A DNA stretch of 64,000 nt from Aminobacterium mobile DSM 12262 (GTDB taxonomy: Bacteria; Synergistota; Synergistia; Synergistales; Aminobacteriaceae), in contig NZ_JAFZ01000001.1 of NCBI RefSeq assembly GCF_000526395.1, positions 620,001 to 684,000 of the forward strand, in the 5' to 3' direction. Made by a program: the position numbers and the translations under genes. The notes below the pieces were generated by a model. That model made no database searches. It was not told the origin of the DNA and saw only the letters and a list, made by a program, of their open reading frames with translations. Shown one piece after another: positions 7,306 to 16,958 of the stretch. How positions within the stretch are numbered: the first letter of the stretch is position 1; the number at the start of each line of letters is the position of its first letter.

Positions 7306-8405
7306 TGACTCCTAGACAGGAAGCCCTTTTAATCGTCAATGCTTTGGGAGGAGATCGTCGTCTTTGGCATCGACTTGTGTCTACAAAAGAAAACCTTTAT
7401 GATCTTATTTCGGGAAAACCTTCTTGTAATCAAAAGAAAGCGTTGACAGAAAAAGCTCTAGCACTGTTGTACTCTTGTGTCAGAAAGGGATGGGCACAAA
7501 GAGAGGTTGAACGGTGTTGTAGTGAAAACATAAGAATCCTTTTTTGGGGTGAGAAGAATTTCCCTTCACATTTGTTGAATCTTAAAGATACCCCTCTTGT
7601 TCTTTATGTACGTGGACATCTAGCTCCTCAAAAAAGAAAAGTTGCTGTTGTTGGAACTCGCAGAAGCTCTTCTTACGGCCAGCATATAGCACAAGCTCTT
7701 GGAAAATTGGGGGCACGACAAGGTTGGATTCTTCTGAGTGGAGGGGCTTTGGGTATTGATGGGGCAGCTCACGGTGGCTGTCTTGAAGAAGGAGGTCAGA
7801 CTATAGCTGTTCTTGCTCATGGTCTCGACCATGTTTATCCTCAGGGACATAAAGAACTTTTTCATCATATCCTTGACGATGGTGCGCTTATAACAGAATA
7901 TCCTTTAGGGGTCCGTCCCGCCCCGTGGCATTTCCCCAAGCGAAATCGTATTATAGCGGGCCTGGCTGATAAAATTGTTGTTGTTGAGGCTCCTCAGCGG
8001 AGTGGTGCGATAATAACAGCCCGACTCGGTTTGGAGATGGGAAAAGAGATATGGGCTGTTCCAGGAAGAATTGATGAAAAAGTTTGTTGGGGGTCTAATA
8101 AGCTTATTTACGATGGGGCGTATCCTTTGGTGAGTCTCGAGGATTTTTCTGAAACTTTGGGTTCAGTACAGCTCGATTTCTCATCACCTTTATGTGAGAA
8201 GAAGAATGTTTCTTCTTGCAATATGACTGAAAAAGAACAAAAAATTCTTGAATTACTACGATCTAAAGGGGATCGTACGGTTGACAACCTGTCTGCTGAA
8301 GGTAAAATGACTGCCGCTGATGTTATCATCAGCATAAGTAATCTATCTGCTATGAATCTTATTTATCAATCTGGTCCAGGCAGATGGCGAGCTAGTTTAA
8401 GTTGA
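7302..8405 (+). CDS. dprA: DNA-processing protein DprA
   Basis: DprA (367 aa) binds incoming single-stranded DNA and loads RecA during natural transformation. The Rossmann-like core is clear: VAVVGTRRSSSYG, LLSGGALGIDGAAHGG, VLAHGLDHVYPQGH, SEY-like ITEYPLG, PKRNRIIAGLAD, and the SGAIITARLGLEMGKE segment. The C-terminal 65 residues look like the winged-helix DprA_WH domain. It starts at an ATGATG overlapping the comM stop. With comM it is the visible DNA-uptake-related pair here; no com uptake genes are in the window. Confidence 0.95.
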   Translation: MMTPRQEALLIVNALGGDRRLWHRLVSTKENLYDLISGKPSCNQKKALTEKALALLYSCVRKGWAQREVERCCSENIRILFWGEKNFPSHLLNLKDTPLVLYVRGHLAPQKRKVAVVGTRRSSSYGQHIAQALGKLGARQGWILLSGGALGIDGAAHGGCLEEGGQTIAVLAHGLDHVYPQGHKELFHHILDDGALITEYPLGVRPAPWHFPKRNRIIAGLADKIVVVEAPQRSGAIITARLGLEMGKEIWAVPGRIDEKVCWGSNKLIYDGAYPLVSLEDFSETLGSVQLDFSSPLCEKKNVSSCNMTEKEQKILELLRSKGDRTVDNLSAEGKMTAADVIISISNLSAMNLIYQSGPGRWRASLS

Positions 8406-8426
8406 GGATCAAAGGAGCGAATAGAT

Positions 8427-8699
8427 TTGACGCGATTGGTACATGACCTCGAGAGAATCTATCTTACGGAAGAAACGTTAAAGTTGGCATACCGTTTTCT
8501 TATTACGGAGGAATTCCCTAGAGATATTGTGGAACTTGCTATAGAGGATGCGATTATGGTAGGGCAAGTACAGGGACATCACGTAGATGCCAGATACTTT
8601 ATGAGTATTATAGAACGAGCTGTAGATTCTGATATTGTGGCTTCGGCCCTCATTTCCTCTTTTTCTAGCGGAACTAAAGGCCACCATTTTGTACATTAA
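8427..8699 (+). CDS. Small conserved-position protein of unknown function
   Basis: A 90-aa, mostly helical, acidic protein without membrane segments or cysteines. I do not recognise the family. It starts at TTG 8427, placed 9 bp after a strong AAAGGAG sequence, and it ends 12 bp before topA. The gene lies between dprA and topA, a position where proteobacteria carry the unrelated-looking, longer Smg (DUF494) protein. Any link to that family is a guess. The ribosome-binding site and tight spacing on both sides support it as real. Confidence 0.7.
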   Translation: MTRLVHDLERIYLTEETLKLAYRFLITEEFPRDIVELAIEDAIMVGQVQGHHVDARYFMSIIERAVDSDIVASALISSFSSGTKGHHFVH

Positions 8700-8711
8700 A
8701 GGAGGATCCCG

Positions 8712-10835
8712 ATGGGTAATAAGGAAACCGGGAAGATTCTTGTTGTAGTAGAGTCCCCTACAAAGGCTAAAACTCTATCAAAAATATTGGGATCAAAGTA
8801 TACCGTTAAAGCTAGTATTGGACATATTAAAGATCTTCCTAAAAGTAGAATAGCTATTGACATTGAAAATAACTTTGAGCCGGAATACATACTGGTGAAA
8901 GGTAAAGCGAAGATAAAGAATGAATTGATCAAGCTGGCGAAAAATAGTCAAAAGATTCTTCTTGCCTCAGACCCTGACCGAGAAGGAGAGGCTATATCGT
9001 GGCATTTATGTGATATTTTGGGAATAGACCCCCATACGCCTTGCCGTGTTCGTTTCTACGAGGTTACACCGAAGGCAGTAAAAGAAGCTATTAAGAAACC
9101 AGAGACCATCGATTTGAATCGAGTCAACGCTCAGCAGGCGAGACGTGTTCTCGATCGCCTTGTAGGGTATACCCTCAGTCCGTTGCTCTGGAAGAAGGTT
9201 CGATATGGCCTCTCTGCAGGGCGGGTACAGTCTGTTGCCCTCGACCTTATTTGTAAAAGAGAGAGGGAAATTCAAAATTTTGTTCCAGCAGAATACTGGA
9301 ACCTTGATGTCTCTGCTACATCCGAAGACGAAAAACGCTCATATTCCTTAAAAGTTATGAGTTTTGAAGGAAAGTCCTATTGGAAAGAAGGCAAGTCTCT
9401 TCTTATCTCTAGTGAAACTGAAGCTTCAAAAATTGCTCAGGATATAGCAAACCTCCCCCTTAAAGTTTCAGAGTATAAAGTGAGGAAGGGAACACGCAAA
9501 CCATTGCCCCCTTTTAAAACAAGTACTCTCCAGCAAGAGGCGGCACGAAGGCTGGGTTTTTCCCCTCGACGGACTATGAGCATAGCGCAGTCGCTTTTTG
9601 AAGGAGTGACTATCCCAGGACGTGGTCCGGTAGGATTGATTACATATATGCGTACTGATAGTTTGCGTTTAGCCCCAGAAGCTATAACTGGGGTAAGAAA
9701 CTACATAGCGGGACATTTTGAAGAGGCATATCTCCCCAAATCCCCCAACTTTTTTGCTTCAAACGGACGAAGCCAGGATGCTCATGAAGCCATACGCCCT
9801 ACAGATGTGACTCTTTCTCCAGAAGATCTCAGTACTGTCCTCTCTTCAGAGCAGCACCGTCTTTACTCATTAATTTGGAAACGTTTCGTCGCTTCTCAGA
9901 TGACTCCTGCTATAGTTGCGAATGCAATCCTTGACGTTGAAGCAGGACCATATGGTCTTAGGCAGACAGGAGAGACCCTTCTTTTTGAAGGTTGGGGCTC
10001 TCTTTGGCCATTGGATTTGAAAGGCGGACGGCTAGATCCTGCGCAGGAAGGCGAGGAACTTCTTTTTAAAGAAGTGGTGAAAGAACAAAGGTTTACGAAG
10101 CCAGCGGCGCGCTATTCCGATGCTTCTCTCATTAAAACTCTTGAAGAAAAAGGTGTTGGGCGTCCCTCCACGTACGCGAGTATAGTGGAAACATTGTATG
10201 ATCGTGGATATGTAGAGAAGAATGAAGAGAAACGTCTTGAACCTACGGGATTAGGAATGACAGTGGATGATTTCCTTTTGAAGTATTTCGATTCAGAAAG
10301 CAAGTCACCCATAATAGATACGAGCTTTACGGCGCAGATGGAAGCAAACCTTGACCGTATAGAAGAAGCCCAGCTTGAATGGGTGGATGTGGTGCGTTCT
10401 TTCTGGGACGGTTTTATCCTAACATTGGAAGAAGCCAAGAAAGCTTCTAATGTAGAGCTCCCAGAGCCTGAACCTATAGGTGAAGATTGTCCGGAATGCG
10501 GGAAGCCTTTGGTTAAAAAGCGGGGGCGTTTTGGAGAATTTATTGCTTGTTCAGGCTATCCTGAGTGCCGCTATACTCGACCTATTTTAAAAACCATAGG
10601 TGTTCCATGTCCTATTTGTGGAGAGTCAGAACAAGGTGAAGTTGTACGGCGTAGAAGTAAGAAAGGGAAATTTTTCTATGGTTGTTCCAGATACCCTGAG
10701 TGTAAGTTTGTTTCATGGAACGAGCCTACCGGGGAAAGATGTCCAGAGTGTGGTACTCCTCTTACACGTAAAAATAAAAGGAGCGTACCTGAGTGTCAAA
10801 AGTGCGGATGGAAGAAAGAGAAGGAGAAAAAATAG
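8712..10835 (+). CDS. topA: DNA topoisomerase I
   Basis: Type IA topoisomerase (707 aa) that relaxes negative supercoils by single-strand passage. The Toprim domain is at the N-terminus (VVVESPTKAKTL, and SDPDREGEAISWH at about 86-98). The active-site Tyr is near residue 312 in GLITYMRTDSLR. Three C-terminal zinc-finger repeats are visible (CPECGKP..CSGYPEC, CPICGES..CSRYPEC, CPECGTP..CQKCGW). The ATG at 8712 follows AAAGGAGG. Neighbours dprA and trmFO reproduce the dprA-topA-trmFO order of Firmicutes. Confidence 0.97.
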   Translation: MGNKETGKILVVVESPTKAKTLSKILGSKYTVKASIGHIKDLPKSRIAIDIENNFEPEYILVKGKAKIKNELIKLAKNSQKILLASDPDREGEAISWHLCDILGIDPHTPCRVRFYEVTPKAVKEAIKKPETIDLNRVNAQQARRVLDRLVGYTLSPLLWKKVRYGLSAGRVQSVALDLICKREREIQNFVPAEYWNLDVSATSEDEKRSYSLKVMSFEGKSYWKEGKSLLISSETEASKIAQDIANLPLKVSEYKVRKGTRKPLPPFKTSTLQQEAARRLGFSPRRTMSIAQSLFEGVTIPGRGPVGLITYMRTDSLRLAPEAITGVRNYIAGHFEEAYLPKSPNFFASNGRSQDAHEAIRPTDVTLSPEDLSTVLSSEQHRLYSLIWKRFVASQMTPAIVANAILDVEAGPYGLRQTGETLLFEGWGSLWPLDLKGGRLDPAQEGEELLFKEVVKEQRFTKPAARYSDASLIKTLEEKGVGRPSTYASIVETLYDRGYVEKNEEKRLEPTGLGMTVDDFLLKYFDSESKSPIIDTSFTAQMEANLDRIEEAQLEWVDVVRSFWDGFILTLEEAKKASNVELPEPEPIGEDCPECGKPLVKKRGRFGEFIACSGYPECRYTRPILKTIGVPCPICGESEQGEVVRRRSKKGKFFYGCSRYPECKFVSWNEPTGERCPECGTPLTRKNKRSVPECQKCGWKKEKEKK

Positions 10836-10838
10836 CAA

Positions 10839-12155
10839 ATGAGACAAGAAAAAGAGATTACTATCATAGGTGGTGGTCTTGCTGGTAGTGAGGCAACGTG
10901 GCAACTTGCAAAGCGGGGAGTAGCCGTAACCCTTTTGGAAATGCGTCCTGAAGTGAAAACTCCGGCGCACCAGACAGGACTTATGGGTGAACTGGTATGC
11001 AGTAATTCCCTTGGTGCTGATGATTTTTCAAGTGCAGCGGGAATATTAAAAGCAGAATTGAGATGTCTCGACAGCCTTATTATGGAGGCTGCTGATCATT
11101 CAGTAGTGCCTGCGGGGAAGGCGTTAGCGGTGGATCGAAAGGAATTTGCTTCGTATATCACTGAAAAAATCTCCTCCCACCCCTTAGTACGTATAGAGCG
11201 TAAAGAGGTTATAGCTATTCCCGATGGGATGTCGATTATAGCTACAGGGCCATTAACAAGCCCCACCTTGGCGAGAAAAATACAGCAATTGTCAGGTCAG
11301 GAGAACCTCTCTTTTTTCGATGCTGTAGCACCAGTAGTGTTTCACGATTCCATTGATATGGATCGGGCATATCGAGCTGGACGGTATGGGCAAAGGGCGG
11401 ACTATATTAATTGTCCAATGAATAAAGAGGAATATGTGACCTTTGTAGAAGCTCTTACTACGGCGGAGAGAGCTCCTCGTCACGATTTTGAAAAAGATGT
11501 TCATTATTTCGAGGGGTGCTTACCAGTAGAGGTTATAGCCTCCAGAGGAATAGATACTTTGCGTTTTGGTCCTCTCCGTCCAGTAGGGCTGCCAGACCCT
11601 TCTTCCGGCTGCGAACCCTATGCAGTAGTCCAACTTCGTCAAGATAATGCTGAAGGTTCCCTCTATAATCTGGTAGGTTTTCAGACAAGCTTAAAATGGG
11701 GGGAGCAAGATCGGGTTTTTCGCCTTATACCTGCATTGGAAAGAGCAGAATTTGCTCGTTATGGTGTAATGCATAGAAACATTTATGTTAATGCGCCTAA
11801 AGTTCTCGACCGATACCTTCGTTTTCAGAAGCATGAAACACTTTTCCTTGCAGGGCAGATAACAGGAGTGGAAGGATATTTAGAAAGTACAGCCATGGGG
11901 CTCGTAGCTGGTTTGAATATGGCTTCTCTTGTAAAAGGAAAAGACCTCCCTTCTTGGCCAGCTGAGACTGGGATAGGGTCTCTCTTGCGCTATCTTCAGG
12001 AAACAGATCCTGAAGTTTTTCATCCGATGAATGTCAACCTCGGAATATTCCCCCCCTTAGGAGAAAAGATTCGAAAGCGTGCGGAGCGATGCCAAAAAGT
12101 AGGGTTACGTTCCATGAAAGCCTTGGATTTTTTCTTAAAATCTCTCCCGCAATAA
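10839..12155 (+). CDS. trmFO: Folate-dependent tRNA (uracil-54) methyltransferase TrmFO
   Basis: A 438-aa FAD/NADPH enzyme that forms ribothymidine at position 54 of tRNA using methylenetetrahydrofolate. The FAD-binding GGGLAGSEATWQLA motif lies near the N-terminus. It is followed by LMGELVCSNSLGADD and, in the C-terminal half, GQITGVEGYLESTAMGLVAG. Length is typical. It starts 3 bp after topA, so topA and trmFO are co-transcribed. Downstream there is a weak CTCTT/AAGAG hairpin but no convincing terminator before the xerC promoter region. Confidence 0.96.
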   Translation: MRQEKEITIIGGGLAGSEATWQLAKRGVAVTLLEMRPEVKTPAHQTGLMGELVCSNSLGADDFSSAAGILKAELRCLDSLIMEAADHSVVPAGKALAVDRKEFASYITEKISSHPLVRIERKEVIAIPDGMSIIATGPLTSPTLARKIQQLSGQENLSFFDAVAPVVFHDSIDMDRAYRAGRYGQRADYINCPMNKEEYVTFVEALTTAERAPRHDFEKDVHYFEGCLPVEVIASRGIDTLRFGPLRPVGLPDPSSGCEPYAVVQLRQDNAEGSLYNLVGFQTSLKWGEQDRVFRLIPALERAEFARYGVMHRNIYVNAPKVLDRYLRFQKHETLFLAGQITGVEGYLESTAMGLVAGLNMASLVKGKDLPSWPAETGIGSLLRYLQETDPEVFHPMNVNLGIFPPLGEKIRKRAERCQKVGLRSMKALDFFLKSLPQ

Positions 12156-12349
12156 AGCCTTTTCATCTCTTAAAAAAGAGTCTTATGTTGTATAATATAT
12201 ATTAATCAATTCTACTTATTTGCGAATCTTTCGTGTCGTCGGATTTTTTATTTCTCTATGTAAGTACATATTGCAAAAATTTAAATTTTTAGTATTTTTA
12301 TTGTTTAGAAAAGTAGAAAGTGTGCTGAAAAAAATGGTAAAATGTCATC
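12156..12349 (+). promoter_or_regulatory. AT-rich promoter region with 16-bp palindrome upstream of xerC-hslVU-codY
   Basis: A 194-bp gap, strikingly AT-rich compared with its surroundings. It holds a perfect TATAAT (12191-12196) without a good -35, and a second possible promoter with TTGCAA (12271-12276) and TATTTT 16 bp on. Between the hexamers of that second candidate lies the perfect palindrome AAAAATTTAAATTTTT (12275-12290), an arrangement that could serve as an operator. The palindrome does not match the Bacillus CodY box well. The region is the obvious place to start transcription of xerC, hslV, hslU and codY. Confidence 0.45.
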
Positions 12350-13240
12350 ATGGTTGAAAAGTTATCATCTGCGTTGGATTATTATTTGGAACAGATGCGT
12401 TTTGCCAAAAGTATGTCCTTGAATACAATAGAGAATTACGCTATTGATCTGAATCAGTTCGCTCATTACCTTTTGGAACAAAACGTAACTTCTGTTCATG
12501 ATGTGGATGCTCGTTTGATCCGAGAATATTTGCGAATCCTTGCTTCCTTTGGCTATGCTCGTACTTCTGTGGCCAGGAAATTGTCGGCTATAAAAAGCTG
12601 GTTTTCTTTTTTGGTGGGGAAAAAAGTTTTAACCCGCGATCTAGCGAAGAATATTAAAGGACCACGACTTCCAGCTAGATTGCCCAGAGCTCTGAGCATC
12701 GAACAGGTTGCATCCATGATAGAAGAAGGAACTCAGAAGGGGACAGACCCAATTCGAGATCGTGCTATTTTAGAACTTTTGTATGGTTGTGGCCTTCGGA
12801 TTGGGGAATTGGCCATTCTTCGTTGGGAGGATACAGACCTTTCGGAACGATGGATTCGGGTACAGGGAAAAGGAAGTAAGGAACGGATGCTCCCTGTAGG
12901 GAGACTTGCTGTTCAGGCTCTTTTGGCATGGAGAGATGAATGTGAACAAAAGAGCCCTTTTTTGTTTCCAGGGGAGGAAGAGGGGCATCTTGCTATTCGC
13001 ACAATTCGAAGAGTTGTTGTTCGAGCGGCTCGGCGGGTAGGCCTTTCTGGAGTAACTCCTCATATGCTTCGCCATAGCTTTGCTACTCATATGTTGGAAG
13101 GCGGAGCCTCTATTCGCGTAATGCAGGAACTGTTAGGGCACGAAAGTCTTATAACAACACAACGTTATCTTACTGTAACGGCGGAACATTTAAAAGAAAG
13201 TTACTATAAGGCTTTTTCTAGTATAAGAGGAGATGATTGA
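12350..13240 (+). CDS. xerC: Tyrosine recombinase XerC/CodV type
   Basis: Tyrosine recombinase of 296 aa that resolves chromosome dimers. The N-terminal SAM-like DNA-binding domain covers residues 1-100. Catalytic residues are visible: Arg150 (GCGLRIGE), Lys174 (VQGKGSKER), His238 and Arg241 ([14 protein letters not shown]), His264 (LLGHES) and Tyr273 (QRYLTV). The ATG at 12350 has no clear ribosome-binding site. It overlaps hslV by 8 bp. The xerC-hslV-hslU-codY order equals codV-clpQ-clpY-codY of B. subtilis, so the equivalent name there is codV. Confidence 0.93.
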   Translation: MVEKLSSALDYYLEQMRFAKSMSLNTIENYAIDLNQFAHYLLEQNVTSVHDVDARLIREYLRILASFGYARTSVARKLSAIKSWFSFLVGKKVLTRDLAKNIKGPRLPARLPRALSIEQVASMIEEGTQKGTDPIRDRAILELLYGCGLRIGELAILRWEDTDLSERWIRVQGKGSKERMLPVGRLAVQALLAWRDECEQKSPFLFPGEEEGHLAIRTIRRVVVRAARRVGLSGVTPHMLRHSFATHMLEGGASIRVMQELLGHESLITTQRYLTVTAEHLKESYYKAFSSIRGDD

Positions 13241-13775
13241 GCTGTTTAAGGGAACTACTGTTCTGTGCGTTCGTCGAGGGCAGACAGTTGCTATGGCTGG
13301 AGATGGTCAGGTTACTCTCGGGGATCAGATCATTAAAGCTGGTGCTCGTAAAGTCCGTCGTCTTTATAAAGGGAAAGTGATTGCTGGTTTCGCTGGGAGT
13401 ACAGCTGATGCCATGACATTGTTAGAGCGTTTTGAGACCCGTCTCGAAGAAAACAGTGGAGATTTAATGCGGGCAGCTGTCTCTCTTGTAAAGGAGTGGA
13501 GACTTGATCGGGCACTAAGAAAGCTCGAAGCGCTCATGCTTGTGGCAGATAAAGAGCATACCCTTCTCCTTTCAGGGGCTGGTGATGTCCTTGAACCAGA
13601 ACATAATGTGGCTGCTATTGGATCAGGCGCTGGTTTTGCCTTGGCAGCGGCGAGAGCTTTTTTGGAAGCAAGTGATTGGGAGGCCCCAGAAATAGCGAAA
13701 CGTTCTATTGAGTTGGCTGCAGATATTTGTATTTATACAGATAAAGAAGTAACGGTTGAGGTGATTGGAGAATGA
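13233..13775 (+). CDS. hslV: ATP-dependent protease subunit HslV (ClpQ)
   Basis: Proteasome-like peptidase of the HslUV complex (180 aa), forming dodecamers capped by HslU. The predicted nucleophile is the Thr at position 8 in [11 protein letters not shown], exposed after removal of a seven-residue propeptide. Further conserved stretches are [19 protein letters not shown] and [15 protein letters not shown]. It has a longer leader than the E. coli protein, like Bacillus ClpQ. The gene overlaps xerC at its 5' end and hslU by 4 bp at its 3' end. Confidence 0.95.
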   Translation: MIELFKGTTVLCVRRGQTVAMAGDGQVTLGDQIIKAGARKVRRLYKGKVIAGFAGSTADAMTLLERFETRLEENSGDLMRAAVSLVKEWRLDRALRKLEALMLVADKEHTLLLSGAGDVLEPEHNVAAIGSGAGFALAAARAFLEASDWEAPEIAKRSIELAADICIYTDKEVTVEVIGE

Positions 13776-15187
13776 TAATAGTACCAAAGGAGGGACACAA
13801 TCTGACCCCTCGCCTTATAGTGGAATTCCTCGATCGTTATATTGTAGGACAAGATAGGGCTAAGAAAGCAGTGGCAATTGCTCTTCGTAATCGAATTCGA
13901 CGCCGGAATCTTCCACAAAACTTGGCTAATGAGATTGCTCCTAAAAACATTCTCATGGTAGGGCCCACAGGTGTGGGCAAAACGGAGATCGCCAGAAGAC
14001 TGGCTGATCTTACGCAAGCTCCTTTTGTGAAAGTTGAAGCTACGAAATTCACAGAAGTAGGCTATGTAGGGCGAGATGTAGAATCTATGATTCGCGATCT
14101 CGTAGAAGCTGCTGTTGCCATGGTTAAGAAAAATAAGATAGAAGAAGTTCAAGCTCCGGCAGCGGAGAGGGCCGAGCTGCGTCTTGTAGATGTCCTTATT
14201 CCTAAACCGGAACGTCGACCAGGTGTTCCTGACTTTATGAAAATTTTTTCAGGAAAAGCAGAAGAACCGGAGACTGTTTCGGCTTCAGAAGAAGATCAGA
14301 TTCGGGAATCTACCCGTAATAAAGTTCTTTCTCTACTAAAAGCAGGAAAACTCGATGAGCGAGAGGTTGAGTTGGAAATTACCGAAAATGCAATGGCTGC
14401 CGCTATCCCCCTTCTTGGTGGAGCAGGTATGGATTCTATGGGAATGAATATTAGTGAGATGTTAGGAGGGCTCTTGCCCAAGAAGACCAAGAAAAGACGT
14501 ATGAAAGTAGCAGAGGCCCGTAAAATATTGCAGGCAGAAGAGGCAGAAAAACTCATTGATATGGAAAGTGTTGCTAATATCGCTTTAGAGAAGGCACAAG
14601 AAGAAGGCATCGTGTTTATAGATGAACTTGACAAGGTCGTGTCGAAAGGGACATCGAGTGGTCCTGATGTTAGCAGGGAAGGGGTACAGAGAGATCTTCT
14701 CCCTGTAGTAGAAGGTTCTTCTGTACAAACAAAGTACGGCATAGTTAAAACCGATCATATTCTTTTTATAGCTGCAGGAGCTTTTTCAAGCGTTAAACCT
14801 TCGGATCTTGTCCCAGAGCTTCAAGGGCGTTTCCCCATTCGCGTAGAACTTCAACCTCTGGGTAGAGAGGAATTAGCAAGGATTCTGGTAGAGCCGGAAA
14901 ATAGTCTCATAAGACAATACCAGGCTTTAATCAGCACTGAGAATGTGGATATACAATTTTCCGACGATGCCATCCAGGAAATTGCCATTATGGCTGAAAG
15001 AATGAATTCGGAAATGGAAAATATCGGCGCTCGTCGTCTTCATACCATGATTGAACAGCTTTTGGAGGATATTAGCTTTACGGCACCGGAGCGACAGGGA
15101 GAGGCTATTCACATTGACTCTCAATTTGTGCGAGAAAGACTCTCTCCTCTCATGGAAGATACAGACTTGCGGAAATATTTGCTTTAA
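13772..15187 (+). CDS. hslU: ATP-dependent protease ATPase subunit HslU (ClpY)
   Basis: AAA+ unfoldase of HslUV (471 aa). Walker A GPTGVGKT lies at residues 64-71. The pore-loop region [11 protein letters not shown] follows near 94. A long intermediate domain occupies roughly residues 110-250, and Walker B is in [10 protein letters not shown]. The sensor/C-domain segment [18 protein letters not shown] is near the end, and the C-terminus DLRKYLL is the tail that docks into HslV. It starts at ATG 13772, overlapping hslV, and is followed 21 bp later by codY. Confidence 0.96.
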   Translation: MIIVPKEGHNLTPRLIVEFLDRYIVGQDRAKKAVAIALRNRIRRRNLPQNLANEIAPKNILMVGPTGVGKTEIARRLADLTQAPFVKVEATKFTEVGYVGRDVESMIRDLVEAAVAMVKKNKIEEVQAPAAERAELRLVDVLIPKPERRPGVPDFMKIFSGKAEEPETVSASEEDQIRESTRNKVLSLLKAGKLDEREVELEITENAMAAAIPLLGGAGMDSMGMNISEMLGGLLPKKTKKRRMKVAEARKILQAEEAEKLIDMESVANIALEKAQEEGIVFIDELDKVVSKGTSSGPDVSREGVQRDLLPVVEGSSVQTKYGIVKTDHILFIAAGAFSSVKPSDLVPELQGRFPIRVELQPLGREELARILVEPENSLIRQYQALISTENVDIQFSDDAIQEIAIMAERMNSEMENIGARRLHTMIEQLLEDISFTAPERQGEAIHIDSQFVRERLSPLMEDTDLRKYLL

Positions 15188-15208
15188 AAATATCAGGAGG
15201 GATTAATA

Positions 15209-16051
15209 ATGGTGAAAGGTGAGAAGAAAATGGTGGATAAAAACTCTATTATAGTCGAAGATCCAGCAATGAAAGATTTGCTTGAAAAGACGAGACAGGT
15301 AGGAAGAGCCCTTCAAAGCAGACGGGAAGGGACAAAACCAGATTATAACAAACTGGCAAAGCTTCTTTGCGAATTTTCTACCGCAAATGTCTATATTATT
15401 AATAGAGACGGACGAATTTTAGGCCATTCTTGGGTCAGTGAATATCATTCAGAGGCAGTAGCCAATTTCCTTGAGAGAGGATATATGCCTGAGAATTTTG
15501 TTGAAAGGATGAACCAGCATCGAGAGTCTATATTGAGCGAGACAGATGGTTATCTTTTTGATGATGAAGTAACAACTGAAGATGCTCCAGAGAAACACAC
15601 TCTTTATGTTCCTATTTATGGTTCAGCTGAACGTTTGGGAACGTTGTTATTGGTTCGTTTCTTTGAGCCTTTTTACATGAAAGATCTTATTTTGGCAGAG
15701 TATCTGGCAACTCTTGTTGGTATTGAAATTCTTCATGACCGTACCAAACTCATTGAAGAGCGAGCACGAGAGCGACTTGTTGTTCAGATGGCCATGCGGG
15801 CTCTCTCTTACTCTGAAGTCGAATCGATAAAGCATATTATTGCGGAACTTGGGGCTCATGAGGGAGTTGTAATAGCCAGTAAAGTCGCAGATAGAGTAGG
15901 AGTAACCCGAAGTGTTATCGTCAATGCTTTAAGAAAGCTCGAAAGTGCCGGTATTATAGAGAGCCGCAGTTTAGGAATGAAGGGGACGTTTATAAAGATT
16001 CTCAGCCCACTTTTCGTAGAGGAGCTGGGAATGTTTTTGCCCCAGGCATAA
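15209..16051 (+). CDS. codY: GTP-sensing transcriptional pleiotropic regulator CodY
   Basis: CodY (280 aa) represses amino-acid, nitrogen and, in Bacillus, motility genes when GTP and branched-chain amino acids are plentiful. An N-terminal GAF-like ligand domain (about residues 20-175) contains LLCEFSTANVYIINRDGRILG. The C-terminal winged helix (about 215-265) includes ASKVADRVGVTRSVIVNALR and ESRSLGMKGTFIKI, the highly conserved DNA-recognition region of the family. The ATG at 15209 follows CAGGAGGG; an internal ATG at 15230 is less likely. It stands between hslU and flgB as in Bacillus. CodY is mainly known from Firmicutes, so its presence beside LPS genes is notable. Confidence 0.95.
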   Translation: MVKGEKKMVDKNSIIVEDPAMKDLLEKTRQVGRALQSRREGTKPDYNKLAKLLCEFSTANVYIINRDGRILGHSWVSEYHSEAVANFLERGYMPENFVERMNQHRESILSETDGYLFDDEVTTEDAPEKHTLYVPIYGSAERLGTLLLVRFFEPFYMKDLILAEYLATLVGIEILHDRTKLIEERARERLVVQMAMRALSYSEVESIKHIIAELGAHEGVVIASKVADRVGVTRSVIVNALRKLESAGIIESRSLGMKGTFIKILSPLFVEELGMFLPQA

Positions 16052-16099
16052 AGTCTGAGAAAGAAAAGGCCGATATTACTTTCAGGGGGGTGATTAGCT

Positions 16100-16501
16100 G
16101 TGATTGTCGATAAAGCGTGGAAGGTGGCAGAAAAAGACCTCGAAGGTCTAGCTCGACGTTTTCAGGCTGTGGGGAGCAATCTGGCTAACGCCAATACTCC
16201 GGGATACGGGCGAAAAGAAATTTCTTTTGAAGATCAGCTAAAAAAAGTTGTTTTTGGTCCGGATACGTTGCTTCTTGAGGTGACACATAATAAACATATT
16301 CCGACAGGACCTTTGAATATTAACGCTGTCCAGCCTTTGGATCATCAGGTTTATGACGAGAAAGTGCGGCTTGACAGCAATAATGTAGATGTGGAAATAG
16401 AGATGGCTAAAATGACGGAAACCCGCCTTGCTTATCAGGCCATGACAAGGTTGATGGGCAAGAAGAGTTCCATGTATCGTCTTGTTATAGGAGGCCGGTG
16501 A
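16100..16501 (+). CDS. flgB: Flagellar basal-body rod protein FlgB
   Basis: Proximal rod protein (133 aa), exported through the flagellar secretion apparatus to form the first rod segment. The N-terminal rod motif is seen as VGSNLANANTPGYGRKEISF, near residues 25-45, and the C-terminal region includes NNVDVEIEMAKMTETRLAYQ. It starts at GTG 16100 behind AGGGGGGTGA. A 48-bp gap separates it from codY, and it overlaps flgC. It is the first gene of the flagellar block. Confidence 0.94.
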   Translation: MIVDKAWKVAEKDLEGLARRFQAVGSNLANANTPGYGRKEISFEDQLKKVVFGPDTLLLEVTHNKHIPTGPLNINAVQPLDHQVYDEKVRLDSNNVDVEIEMAKMTETRLAYQAMTRLMGKKSSMYRLVIGGR

Positions 16502-16917
16502 TGAGAGTATTTCGCACAATTGACATAGCCGGGAGTTCTTTAACTGCCCATAGGTTATGGATGGATGTGATTGCTTCCAATCTGGCAAATGTGAATACGA
16601 CTCGAACAGAAACAGGTGGTTTTTATGCTCGCAAAACTCCTGTTTTTGCCGAAATTCTGGCAACGGAGGAAAAAAGACAGTGTGGTGGAGGCGTGAGAGT
16701 TGTAGATATAGCAGAAGATACGCAACCTCCCCGTCTGGTTTATCAGCCAGACCACCCAGATGCAGATGAGCGGGGGTATGTGGCTTATCCTAACGTAAAT
16801 GTAGTTCGAGAAATGGCAGATATGATGACAGCCAGCCGATCATACGAGGCGAATTTGGCAGTAGCGGATGGAGTTAAGAATATGTGGAATGGGGCCTTGG
16901 ATATCCTCCGCGGCTAA
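16501..16917 (+). CDS. flgC: Flagellar basal-body rod protein FlgC
   Basis: Rod protein (138 aa from ATG 16501; a GTG three bases upstream is also possible). It shows the rod signature ASNLANVNTTRTETGGFYARK and the C-terminal VNVVREMADMMTASRSYEAN that pairs with the N-terminal helix. The ATG overlaps the flgB stop as TGATG, a typical coupling arrangement. A strong terminator follows 41 bp after its stop, so flgB-flgC may form a separately ended transcript. Confidence 0.95.
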   Translation: MRVFRTIDIAGSSLTAHRLWMDVIASNLANVNTTRTETGGFYARKTPVFAEILATEEKRQCGGGVRVVDIAEDTQPPRLVYQPDHPDADERGYVAYPNVNVVREMADMMTASRSYEANLAVADGVKNMWNGALDILRG

Positions 16918-16958
16918 GAATTTTAAATTAAACCATAAGGCCTACATGACTTCCTTCT

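Noticed and set aside
12275-12290. CodY box upstream of codY operon
   Set aside because: The palindrome shares only the flanking AATTT with the AATTTTCWGAAAATT box; kept only as a palindrome.
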